Shown one piece after another: positions 9,141 to 16,737 of a stretch of DNA of 64,000 nt. Source of the DNA: Akkermansiaceae bacterium (GTDB taxonomy: Bacteria; Verrucomicrobiota; Verrucomicrobiia; Verrucomicrobiales; DEV007); NCBI GenBank assembly GCA_024233005.1, contig JACKQE010000002.1, positions 558,001 to 622,000 of the forward strand, written 5' to 3'. Under the pieces are notes generated by a model. The model was given only the letters and a program-made list of their open reading frames with translations, made no database searches and was not told where the DNA came from. The first letter of the stretch is position 1. Every line of letters starts with the position of its first letter. Position numbers and translations under genes: made by a program.

Positions 9141-9551
9141 ATGTTCGACCGCATCCGCCGTTTATTTTCCGGGAAGTCCAGTCCCGTCGGCACCCCGCCG
9201 CCGACTTCTCCGGTGGCCCCCGCCCGTCAACCGGTCAACCGATCCAGCGAATCCCAGACCAAGCCAAGCCCGGATGGTTCATCCAAGCCGGTGGCTGACA
9301 AGTCCGCTGCCGCCAAGCCGGTCCAGGAAAAGGCGGAGCCGCCCTCAGTGGCAGAGTTGAAAACGAGATCACCGGAAAGTGTCTGTGGAATTGATCCCAA
9401 GACCATGGATCGGGAGCAGATCCGCAAACGCTTGGCTGAGCTCTACCGTCGTCACAACCAAGCGGCCTCCTCCCTGAATGAAGATCTACGCAATGAGGCT
9501 GAGTTCATGCTGGATGCGATTGTCACCTGCCGGAACAAATACGTGGGCTGA
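9141..9551 (+). CDS. Small basic protein of the Hsp70 cassette, function unknown
   Basis: A 136-residue protein. It begins MFDRIRRLFSGKS, followed by about 70 residues of low-complexity Pro/Ser/Ala/Lys sequence, then a compact helical C-terminus (MDREQIRKRLAELYRRHNQA and LRNEAEFMLDAIVTCRNKYV). No signal peptide or membrane segment is visible. The short spacing after the Hsp70 stop argues for co-transcription. The helix with YRRHN recalls the shape of a J-domain helix II, but the HPD tripeptide is absent, so I do not call it a DnaJ protein. It could be a linker or adaptor for the Hsp70; this is inference from context only. Confidence 0.65.
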   Translation: MFDRIRRLFSGKSSPVGTPPPTSPVAPARQPVNRSSESQTKPSPDGSSKPVADKSAAAKPVQEKAEPPSVAELKTRSPESVCGIDPKTMDREQIRKRLAELYRRHNQAASSLNEDLRNEAEFMLDAIVTCRNKYVG

Positions 9552-9655
9552 GGTCCTACGTGGGGCTCTTGCAGGATCGTTCTGCGGCGACACCCTCCAC
9601 CAAGGGACGGCACCGCTTCCTCAGATCATTGAAACCCTGTAACCGCTGGACAAAG

Positions 9656-10237
9656 ATGAAAGCTTGGAAGTGCCTTCGATCGGGCTGGGCGAGGCTCCTG
9701 CCTGGCTTCGGTGGATTGTCTCTGGCCATGGCCACGGTATATTCGGGCTGTGCCTCGGTTCCCTCCGGAATCAAACCTGTCACTTCCTTCCAGCCGGAGA
9801 AGTATCTTGGGTGCTGGTATGAAGTCGCCCGGATGGATCATTCCTTTGAACGTCATTTGACACACGTGTCCGCGACCTACACCGAGTTGCCCGGGGGGCG
9901 CATCGAAGTGGTCAATCGTGGGTATGACACCAAAGCAGGACGATGGAAAGAGATTCGCGGCAAGGCCAAACCGGCCGGGGATCCAGAAACGGGAAGCCTC
10001 CTGGTGTCCTTCTTCCCTCCTTTCTCGGCCGGTTACCATGTCTTTGCCCTGGACCGCCAGGATTACCAATGGGCGCTCGTGGCCGGGCCGAACCGCAAGT
10101 ATCTCTGGGTGCTGTCGAGAAGGCCCTCCCTATCCCCGAGCCTGAAGCAGAAGCTCTATCACTTGGCCGCGGAAGCAGGCTACGATACCGGATCTCTCAT
10201 CAGCGTGCCTCAGACATCGTCTCCGGGATCAGATTGA
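9656..10237 (+). CDS. blc: Outer-membrane lipoprotein lipocalin (Blc-like)
   Basis: A 193-residue lipocalin. Starting at MKAWKCL, the N-terminal hydrophobic segment ends in the lipobox VYSGC (Cys32), so it should be a lipid-anchored envelope protein. The lipocalin signature is clear: FQPEKYLGCWYEVARMDHSF (GxW motif), ATYTELPGGRIEVVNRGY, KGKAKP-type region, FFPPFSAGYHVFALDRQDY and YLWVLSRRPSL. This is the order seen in bacterial Blc proteins, which bind fatty acids or lysophospholipids. Length matches the family. The in-frame ATG at 9560 would put ~30 polar residues before the signal sequence, so 9656 is preferred. No operon partner is evident; it converges on the L,D-transpeptidase gene. Confidence 0.88.
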   Translation: MKAWKCLRSGWARLLPGFGGLSLAMATVYSGCASVPSGIKPVTSFQPEKYLGCWYEVARMDHSFERHLTHVSATYTELPGGRIEVVNRGYDTKAGRWKEIRGKAKPAGDPETGSLLVSFFPPFSAGYHVFALDRQDYQWALVAGPNRKYLWVLSRRPSLSPSLKQKLYHLAAEAGYDTGSLISVPQTSSPGSD

Positions 10238-10302
10238 CTCCGGCTGTTCGCGGCCTGCCGGGCGCTTCAGCCAAGTTGCGTTGTTCTTCCCTGTCGGAGC
10301 CG

Positions 10303-11319
10303 TCAGGATCCTTCCGGCCTCATGATGGTGAAGTCCGTTTTCGTCTGGGTCTCCGGGGTGCTTCCGAAGGCCGTGGTGAGGAGAATCGTTCCCGGTTTGG
10401 CGAGATCGTAGATGATGCGTCCAAAGTCTTTGGGAATCTGGAGTCGCCGCCGGAGATCTTCGACCCCCTGTCCGATGTCCAGTTCATCGAGAGCCAGGGT
10501 GGTCCAGGGTCGGGCTGGTCTGCCCGAGACCACGGGGACGTTGTTCGGATCGACGCCTTCAAGCATGAGGAAGACGCCAGCGGGGATGGGGATTTCAGGG
10601 TTGAGAATGCCCACGGGAGATTGTCCAATCAGGATGCCGTTGCGGTAGACATAGATGGTTCTGTCCTTGCCGCTGAGAAGAAAATTGACCGGCCCCGAAG
10701 GACTTCTTTTGGGCTCCCAGATGGTCTTGCCCACCAGTTGCGGATTGGGTCTTGAATCGGTCGTGACATTCGAGGCCAGCAGAATGGATGCGGGTTTTTC
10801 TGAAGACGCGGGTTTGGCAGCCCGCTTGGTGACAACCACAGTGCCGCCAGTTTCGGTGATGGTGAACAGTTTCGATGAGAAGTCGATGGGCAGCCGGACG
10901 CAGCCATGTGATGCCGGGTATCCTGGAAGTTGCCCGGCGTGCATGGCAATGCCGGACCACGTAAGCCGCTGCATGTTGGGCATTTTCGCACCTTTGTAGA
11001 TGGTGGACTCATGGTCCTTGTTTTTTTGCAGGATGGTGAACACGCCGGTCGGCGTATCATGCCCGGGAGCGCCGGTGCTCACGGTGGACCGGGCGATCTG
11101 AACGCCATTGCGGTAAACGTAGGCGAGTTGGTCATCGATGCTGACAACAATGAGAAGAGGCCCGCTGCCCGCTCTTTCCGGATACCATTCAAACTCTCCG
11201 GGAGCGAGTTTGCGTTGATCGGGTTCTTTCTTTTTTCCGAACAACTGCGCCTTTGCCTCGGGAATGGGCATAACCGAGAGACACAGTGAGAAAAAGATGC
11301 CGCAGGCAGGCTTGGTCAT
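10303..11319 (-). CDS. L,D-transpeptidase (YkuD) with a second, degenerate YkuD-like repeat
   Basis: A 338-residue secreted protein with a signal peptide (cleavage near AKAQ). Residues about 53-165 form a YkuD L,D-transpeptidase domain: IDDQLAYVYRNGVQ, STGAPGHDTPTGVF, the catalytic HAGQ (His127) and SHGCVRLP (His138, Cys140, Arg142). Such enzymes cross-link meso-DAP residues of peptidoglycan or attach proteins to it in the periplasm. Residues about 210-300 repeat the start of the fold (KDRTIYVYRNGILIGQS, IPIPAGVFLML) but have no SHGC motif, so this copy is catalytically dead. The upstream region holds two tandem hairpins. The enzyme call is firm; the role of the second repeat is unknown. Confidence 0.9.
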   Translation of the reverse strand: MTKPACGIFFSLCLSVMPIPEAKAQLFGKKKEPDQRKLAPGEFEWYPERAGSGPLLIVVSIDDQLAYVYRNGVQIARSTVSTGAPGHDTPTGVFTILQKNKDHESTIYKGAKMPNMQRLTWSGIAMHAGQLPGYPASHGCVRLPIDFSSKLFTITETGGTVVVTKRAAKPASSEKPASILLASNVTTDSRPNPQLVGKTIWEPKRSPSGPVNFLLSGKDRTIYVYRNGILIGQSPVGILNPEIPIPAGVFLMLEGVDPNNVPVVSGRPARPWTTLALDELDIGQGVEDLRRRLQIPKDFGRIIYDLAKPGTILLTTAFGSTPETQTKTDFTIMRPEGS

Positions 11320-11635
11320 GGATTATGGTCGGTGGTGAAAAGTGTGAACTCCAGTCTGCCCATTGCCCGACACCAGTGATCGGAATGGGAGGGCTTTGGA
11401 CCTGGGTCCGAAGCCCGTCGAAAACCTGTTGGTCGGTCCAACAGTTAGCACCAAACCGATGGTTCCGTCAAGCGCGGGGAGCCTGCCGGATTAGGCACTG
11501 AAGACACACTTCAAGGCTCGTCGGGATTTCCATGTTCTCTGACGCGCTTCTACAGTAAAATGAGAAGGAGGATTCCCTGAAAAGGTCTTGGTCAGAGGAC
11601 CCTCGGAGGCATTCGATGCCAAGGCAAACCCGGGT
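11320..11635. other. Intergenic region with two tandem perfect hairpins
   Basis: There is no convincing gene in these 316 bp, which lie downstream of the exosortase operon and upstream of the L,D-transpeptidase on the same strand. Two hairpins follow each other. The first is at 11391-11416: GGGCTT then GGACC pairs with GGTCC then AAGCCC with a single mismatch. The second is at 11426-11444: CTGTTGG pairs with CCAACAG across a 5-base loop. On the minus strand the second is followed only by GTTTTC, so a simple terminator is possible but not obvious. Confidence 0.45.
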
Positions 11636-12397
11636 TCAGTGCCAGCCCCTGCTGGGAGTGGTGCCGTTTTGAGCTTCGCATTGCTCCAGCCAATGGTTCA
11701 GGAAAAACTTTTTCTCACCTGTGTAAAAGTGATCCGACTTGCCGAGGAGTGGGCGCAGGGTGGTGGACATTTGCAGGGTTACGAGGATGAAAATGACAGA
11801 CCAAGCCACCAGATGATGGCCTCGTTTCATTCCGAGGAGGTGGGCCGTCCGGAAGATCAAGGCCAGTCCGAAGTAGAGACCAACCAACCAGAATGCCAGA
11901 ACAAGGAATCCCATGAATGGGACTGAGTCGGTGGAGGTGGAGAAAATCCAGGCCACCGGGGCCAATGCCAGAAGGAGGAGTGAGAGCAGGGCTATCGCCG
12001 CAACCAGAATGCCGCTGATGGTGCGGAGTGGAAGATCGAGTGCGTTGAGGTAGCAAAACACACAGAGACTCGGCCAGGTAAGCAAAGCGCTGGCCGACAC
12101 TCCGATCACCATTTTCAAGGGAGCGGCCCAGAACTGCATGCCGCCGGAAAAGAATCCCAGGACGAGCCCGAACAGAGAGAGGCCTACCAAGCTACTGAGG
12201 CCCAGCCACTTCAACAGACGTCCAGACGGCTCGTTGTGCAGTGTATGGACCAAGGCGGCGGGGCGTTTCAGCAGGTGATCCAGGGTATTGCCGAGCGTGG
12301 GAGGTCCGGTCATGGGGCCCCAGGATCCGGTTTCGGGGGCGGTTGCCCCGGGAGAGGTGGGAAGAGGAGGCGGAGTGGGGGTATCGGATGGGTTCAT
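11636..12397 (-). CDS. Multi-pass membrane protein of the exosortase operon (second paralogue)
   Basis: A 253-residue protein starting at MNPSDTP; an upstream in-frame ATG at 12451 lies in the spacer and is not preferred. A Pro/Thr-rich N-terminus (about 60 residues, TPPPLPTSPG) precedes five or six hydrophobic segments. Near the C-terminus it has LQMSTTLRPLLGKSDHF, matching in position and form the AQISFLFRPVFGTPH stretch of the neighbour at 12427-13119, so the two look like distant paralogues. The family is not one I can name. It starts 29 bp after its neighbour's stop and is the last gene of the operon. A membrane role linked to exosortase processing is inferred from context only. Confidence 0.72.
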   Translation of the reverse strand: MNPSDTPTPPPLPTSPGATAPETGSWGPMTGPPTLGNTLDHLLKRPAALVHTLHNEPSGRLLKWLGLSSLVGLSLFGLVLGFFSGGMQFWAAPLKMVIGVSASALLTWPSLCVFCYLNALDLPLRTISGILVAAIALLSLLLLALAPVAWIFSTSTDSVPFMGFLVLAFWLVGLYFGLALIFRTAHLLGMKRGHHLVAWSVIFILVTLQMSTTLRPLLGKSDHFYTGEKKFFLNHWLEQCEAQNGTTPSRGWH

Positions 12398-12426
12398 GGA
12401 ATGGAGTGTGGTTAGTTGGAGAGAAA

Positions 12427-13119
12427 TCAATGCCCTCTGTTCAGAGCCCACCAGATGCTCTCATAGAAACTGCCATGGAAGGCATCGGGGCGAAAAAACA
12501 CGACCGGCAAATGCGGAGTTCCAAAGACAGGCCGGAACAAAAAACTGATCTGAGCCCCGGCGAACAGGTTCCCGGCCAACCAGCCTGTCAGAGTGCGCGT
12601 GGCCGAGGTCCGGTCCGGGCACCACACCAGGAGCAATCCGAGGAGGCGTCGCGTCGCCGCAATGCCTGCGAGAGCGATGACAAAGGTGTGTCCCAGAAGA
12701 AGGCTCTGGTGAAAATGGGCCGCCTCGTGAGAAACGGGTGGCGGTGCATTCCAGGTGACAAAGAATAACAGCGGGGCAAGAGATCCCACCACCAGAGCAA
12801 ACCCGGCAAAGCTCAGGAGCAGGCAATCGGCCGTCTGGCGGAAAGTCAGGCCGCTGCCACTGAGGATGGCGAGCATTCCATTGAGGATGCCGTTCACCAG
12901 AAGAGTCAAAAAGATGATCGCGGGCAGTTTGATTCCCACGTAAATCCCCATGAGCGGGGATCTCCACCAACCGATGGAGACCCCGTAGAGTCCGCATCCG
13001 AGCAGGATCACCGCCACTGCTCGGTGCGCGGCACGGGAGGCCGGCTGGGCCAGTTGGTCGGCCAACCGGTTACCCCGGCCAAGGAGCAGATCTTGGAACA
13101 TGGTTCGGGATGCATTCAT
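12427..13119 (-). CDS. Multi-pass membrane protein of the exosortase operon (first paralogue)
   Basis: A 230-residue protein. The start MNASRTMFQDLLLG at 13119 overlaps the exosortase stop by the ATGA arrangement (13116-13119), a strong sign of translational coupling; the longer frame to 13212 would run through the exosortase gene. There are about five or six trans-membrane segments (LLGCGLYGVSIGWW, IIFLTLLVNGILNGMLAIL, LLSFAGFALVVGSLAPLLFF, TFVIALAGIAA, LTGWLAGNLFAGAQISFLF) and a conserved-looking tail with FRPVFGTPHLPVVFFRPDAF. It is related in layout to the next gene. Function is unknown; coupling to the exosortase suggests an accessory role in the same process. Confidence 0.78.
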   Translation of the reverse strand: MNASRTMFQDLLLGRGNRLADQLAQPASRAAHRAVAVILLGCGLYGVSIGWWRSPLMGIYVGIKLPAIIFLTLLVNGILNGMLAILSGSGLTFRQTADCLLLSFAGFALVVGSLAPLLFFVTWNAPPPVSHEAAHFHQSLLLGHTFVIALAGIAATRRLLGLLLVWCPDRTSATRTLTGWLAGNLFAGAQISFLFRPVFGTPHLPVVFFRPDAFHGSFYESIWWALNRGH

Positions 13120-14465
13120 GGTGAAACTGGTTCGATGACCGTGGAAGCCCACCAAGGTCCGGTCGACCTCCCAAAGAAAGCATCCCAATACCAAGGGGAG
13201 ACCTCGGACCATTCCTGGCCGGGATTGGACGCCGCGAAGATTCTTTCGCGGATTTGGAACGTGCCGCCCCCCTCCAAAGAGGCTAGACGGTCGTTGGGCC
13301 CGCCGGAAATCCTGTATCCTTCAGACCGGAGGCAATCCGCGCTGGAGTGGAGCTTCCGGGTTGCCGAAGTCACCCAGCGCAGGATGATCCGGTTTCCGGA
13401 GGGGGTCGAGAATGCCCCCAGCCTTCCAGGAAAAGTGGCGGCAAAGCGCCGCTCGGCGGGGCTCAAGGGAAGGGCGGTGAGGGGTTCTCCCTCCCAGCGG
13501 GTGGGGAATCCGGAGAAATTCGGAATCTGCGGCTTGCTCCTGGTGACGTCCGTGATCAGGCTTCCCGACAGGACCAGAAAGCCGATCAGGATCCACTGGC
13601 CAGGTCTGGCGGGAGCGTTGGGCAAGGCCTGTTCCGGTGTCTCCGGACCGGCGGTGATGACATGGGTCAGGCTCACGGCAAGAAGGATGAAACACACCAA
13701 GCCGACCCCTTCGTGACTCCACTCCGGCCAATGGAACTTCCCCGCTTCGGGGAAAAAGAGGATGGTTGCGCGGATCGTATTGGCGGCCCAGATGGCTGCG
13801 ACCGCCAAGGGCATCATCAATGCCAGTCGTCCCCAAGAAATCCTTCTGGCCGCCGCAAGCACAAAGCAAAGGAGCAGGCCTGTCCAAAGCATGTGCACCC
13901 CGGAGCAAGGAGCATCCACCGTCACGGGTGCTCCATCGGTCCAGAGGATGGTGCCCTCCCGGGTAATGTCCTCGCCCAGGCCATTGAGGATTCCGCAGGA
14001 AACCGCGGCAGTGCTGATCCGCAACGGCCAGTCGAGATAAAAGCGGGCCGAAGCCAGCACCGGAAGCGACCAGACGAGCAGGGCCCCCACTCCGGCGGGA
14101 GCGAAACGTCCCCCAAAAGCAGCCCATAGGCAGGTCACTGCCAGCAGCGCCCGGAGGAGTGGGGGCATCCCCAGGAGTGCCATGACTGAATAAGCCATGG
14201 CCGCCGCCGCGGCCATGAGCAGACCTATGCGGTCGGGTTGGAGTCTGTCCCGGTCTCTCCAAAGGTAACCAGCCGCGATACCGAGAGACACGAGTCCCCA
14301 GGGCTCGTCAGAGCCATCGGTGAGGCGTTTCAGGTACCAGTTCCAGACGGGCCAGAATGCAAGAATCAACAGCAACCTGCCAGGGACTGGCAGGGAGGTG
14401 CCAGCCCATGGCTTTAGGAACACGAGGGAAGGATGACTCTTGGATGGCATCGTCACAGCGTTCAT
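13116..14465 (-). CDS. Exosortase with C-terminal EpsI-like domain
   Basis: A 449-residue integral membrane protein of the exosortase/archaeosortase family, the transpeptidases that cut and transfer PEP-CTERM proteins at the cytoplasmic membrane. About eight trans-membrane helices carry the three family residues: Cys187 in VDAPCSGVHMLWTG, Arg232 in ANTIRATILFF and His251 in WSHEGVGL. After the last helices (about residue 300) there is a soluble tail of about 140 residues (FPTRWEGEPLT, RKLHSSADCLRSEGYRISG) that resembles the EpsI-type domain often found next to or fused with exosortases. The gene lies 19 bp after the VIT/vWA PEP-CTERM gene, its presumed dedicated substrate. The exact exosortase subclass cannot be settled by eye. 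Confidence 0.88.
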   Translation of the reverse strand: MNAVTMPSKSHPSLVFLKPWAGTSLPVPGRLLLILAFWPVWNWYLKRLTDGSDEPWGLVSLGIAAGYLWRDRDRLQPDRIGLLMAAAAAMAYSVMALLGMPPLLRALLAVTCLWAAFGGRFAPAGVGALLVWSLPVLASARFYLDWPLRISTAAVSCGILNGLGEDITREGTILWTDGAPVTVDAPCSGVHMLWTGLLLCFVLAAARRISWGRLALMMPLAVAAIWAANTIRATILFFPEAGKFHWPEWSHEGVGLVCFILLAVSLTHVITAGPETPEQALPNAPARPGQWILIGFLVLSGSLITDVTRSKPQIPNFSGFPTRWEGEPLTALPLSPAERRFAATFPGRLGAFSTPSGNRIILRWVTSATRKLHSSADCLRSEGYRISGGPNDRLASLEGGGTFQIRERIFAASNPGQEWSEVSPWYWDAFFGRSTGPWWASTVIEPVSP

Positions 14466-14484
14466 GGGAGACTCAACAGACGAT

Positions 14485-16533
14485 TCATGCCTGGGTTGAC
14501 TGGCGACGACGACGGGCCCACCAGGCGGCCAACCCTCCGAAAAGCAGGGTCAGCAATCCCGGCTCCGGCGTGGTCCCCCCGGCGGTCCCTCCCACTGCCG
14601 ATGTCGGCACCCCGGCCGGAAGCGGGAGCGGTTGCTTCACGGTGTGTCCGGTGAGCGATGGGGCCGGACGGACCTGTGTGTCCACGGCGACAAAGGAGGT
14701 GAACCGGGTCGTCAGACCATATTTCAGTCCCAGGGCGGTGACTTCTCCACGAACGGTTTCTGCCTCTCCCAGATGGGCATAATCATCAAGCCGGGCGATC
14801 CGGGTGCGGGCCCAGAGCAGGGGGATTTCTTCCCGATCCTTTCCTGTGGTTCCGGCTTTTTCGATTGACGTGGCGACATCGATCGGCAGAGTGACCCGTC
14901 GGTTTCCTGAAATACCGGTGAGCGTGATCTGAGGGGGAGGGGTGCCGCGGTACTTCCCGATCATGGTGAGGGGGCGGTCCGCAAAGAGATCCGGGAGCAC
15001 CGCTGGCTCCAGATCGGAGACCTTCCAACCATCGAAGTTCAACTTCACATCGGTCAGCACTGGGGATGAAAGATACCCGGCCAAGCGGCTTGCCATGGCC
15101 GGTGCCTCGGAGGGATTGAGAACCAGGAACGGTTCACCCTGCCCCGCCCGGGCGAGGCCCTCGATGCAGTAACGGTTCACCGAGCTGCCGATCCCGAAGG
15201 CAAACAGATTGGCCTTGCCGAGATTGCCGGCCACCGTGTCAAAGGTTTCCCTTTCGAATGAAACATAGCCATCCGTGACCACCACGATGCTGCGGGAAAT
15301 GCCCTCTTCGTCACAAGGAGGAATGCCGAGCGCTGTTTGCAACGCCGCTGTCAACTCGGTTCCCCCGCCGGCGCGATGATGATCCACAAATTCCAGCGCC
15401 TTGCGAAGATTCTCCGGGGTGGCAGGAAGGGGTGTCGGGGAGAGCAGATCGGAAGTGCCTGCAAACAGCACCATGTCAAAATGATCCCTGGGGGTGAGCT
15501 TGGCGGCGAGTTCGTGGATCAGGCTCTTGGCGGTGGAGAGTGGAAATCCGCACATGGAACCGGAGACATCGAGAACAAAGATGAAATCCCTGGCTGGAAT
15601 GTCCTCCGTCCCCGGTCTGGCGGGAGGCTCGGCCATCAGGAGGAAGGTGCCTTCACCGGTGGACTCATTCTCATGGGTCAGGAGGCCAGCCGATATTTCT
15701 GTGCCGGCCAGGCGGTAGCGGAGCACAAAATCCCGGTCCCCGGCTCCGCTCCTGGATTCTTCCGTGAGACGGACCTTGGCACTGTCTGGTGCCGTGTATT
15801 CCACCTTCACGGCGTGTGTTTGGCACGTGATTTCCTTGAGAGGAAGGCCGGTGCGCAGGTCGACCTCAATGGTGTAGCCCGCGGGAGTTGCCGTTCCCGG
15901 TGCAAGATAGGGGTTGGCCACCCATTCCTGCCCCCCGCCTTTGATGGAGCCTCCTGGGTCGTGAGAATAGCGTGGACCCACCACCGTGGGAAAGGCAAAT
16001 TCGTAGACCCGGTCTTCCGAGACGAGCAGCTCACTGTAAAGCAGTATGACCTCGATCTCATCCCCCGGCAGGAGATGACCGACGCTCATTTGAAACACAT
16101 TGGGACGCAGCTGTTCCAGGAGAGCGGCGGATTTGCCTTCCTTCTTGGCTTGATCATAGGTCGCTTTGGCGTGGCCCTTTTCCTGGATCTCGGCTTTCAC
16201 CGTCCGCTTTCCCACTTTCATGGTCAGACCGTGCACGGCGGCCCGTGTCGAGCAGGGAAAAAGGTAGACGGCCTCAAGGATGGCATTTCCGGTGTTGCGG
16301 TAATGCTGGGTGATTTCCACTTCGGCAATGGTGCCGACGATGGAGACTCGTGCGGAGGTACTTTTCAGGGGCAACGGTTCCTCCAGTCCCTCAGCCGCCG
16401 GATTTCCGGTGACTACAAAATAGGGGGCCAGCGTGGTGTCGTCCTTCTGGGCCCGAGCGGATCCCAGGAGGATAAGCAGGGCCCCGAAAGCGAACAGGGT
16501 CGACCGGTTGCGGAAGCGTGGAGTGAATTTCAT
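14485..16533 (-). CDS. VIT and von Willebrand factor A domain protein with PEP-CTERM sorting signal
   Basis: A 682-residue exported protein. MKFTPRF at 16533 begins a clear signal peptide (LFAFGALLILLGSARA); the frame is open to 16710 but that part is not signal-like. Residues about 35-175 are a VIT domain (TIAEVEITQHYRNTGNAILE, VYLFPCSTRAAVHGLTMKVG). Residues about 315-480 are a vWA domain with the metal-binding DVSGS at 322-326. The C-terminus is a textbook sorting tail: PEPG (656-659), a hydrophobic helix (LLTLLFGGLAAWW) and ARRRRQ. The product should be exported, processed by the adjacent exosortase and anchored or released. It parallels the VIT/vWA targets known for proteobacterial sortase systems, with exosortase in place of sortase. 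Confidence 0.9.
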   Translation of the reverse strand: MKFTPRFRNRSTLFAFGALLILLGSARAQKDDTTLAPYFVVTGNPAAEGLEEPLPLKSTSARVSIVGTIAEVEITQHYRNTGNAILEAVYLFPCSTRAAVHGLTMKVGKRTVKAEIQEKGHAKATYDQAKKEGKSAALLEQLRPNVFQMSVGHLLPGDEIEVILLYSELLVSEDRVYEFAFPTVVGPRYSHDPGGSIKGGGQEWVANPYLAPGTATPAGYTIEVDLRTGLPLKEITCQTHAVKVEYTAPDSAKVRLTEESRSGAGDRDFVLRYRLAGTEISAGLLTHENESTGEGTFLLMAEPPARPGTEDIPARDFIFVLDVSGSMCGFPLSTAKSLIHELAAKLTPRDHFDMVLFAGTSDLLSPTPLPATPENLRKALEFVDHHRAGGGTELTAALQTALGIPPCDEEGISRSIVVVTDGYVSFERETFDTVAGNLGKANLFAFGIGSSVNRYCIEGLARAGQGEPFLVLNPSEAPAMASRLAGYLSSPVLTDVKLNFDGWKVSDLEPAVLPDLFADRPLTMIGKYRGTPPPQITLTGISGNRRVTLPIDVATSIEKAGTTGKDREEIPLLWARTRIARLDDYAHLGEAETVRGEVTALGLKYGLTTRFTSFVAVDTQVRPAPSLTGHTVKQPLPLPAGVPTSAVGGTAGGTTPEPGLLTLLFGGLAAWWARRRRQSTQA

Positions 16534-16737
16534 GATCGGAGTGATGGGCGGTAGTTGTCGTGACTGCCGCATTCTCCCCGACGGATGTGAACGCTTGAGG
16601 ATGTCCGGATGAAATTCCGGTGAAATTCCGGTGAACCAGGCGTCCCTGGGCCGCTGCAAGTTCGTGCGCCGGGTGTACCCCCGGGGAGACCGGAAATGCT
16701 CGCTCAGCAATGCTCCCTTCGGCCGGATGATACCGGT

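Noticed and set aside
9400..9551. J-domain protein in the Hsp70 cassette
   Set aside because: The helix shape is similar but the essential HPD tripeptide is absent (RHN instead), so DnaJ activity cannot be claimed.
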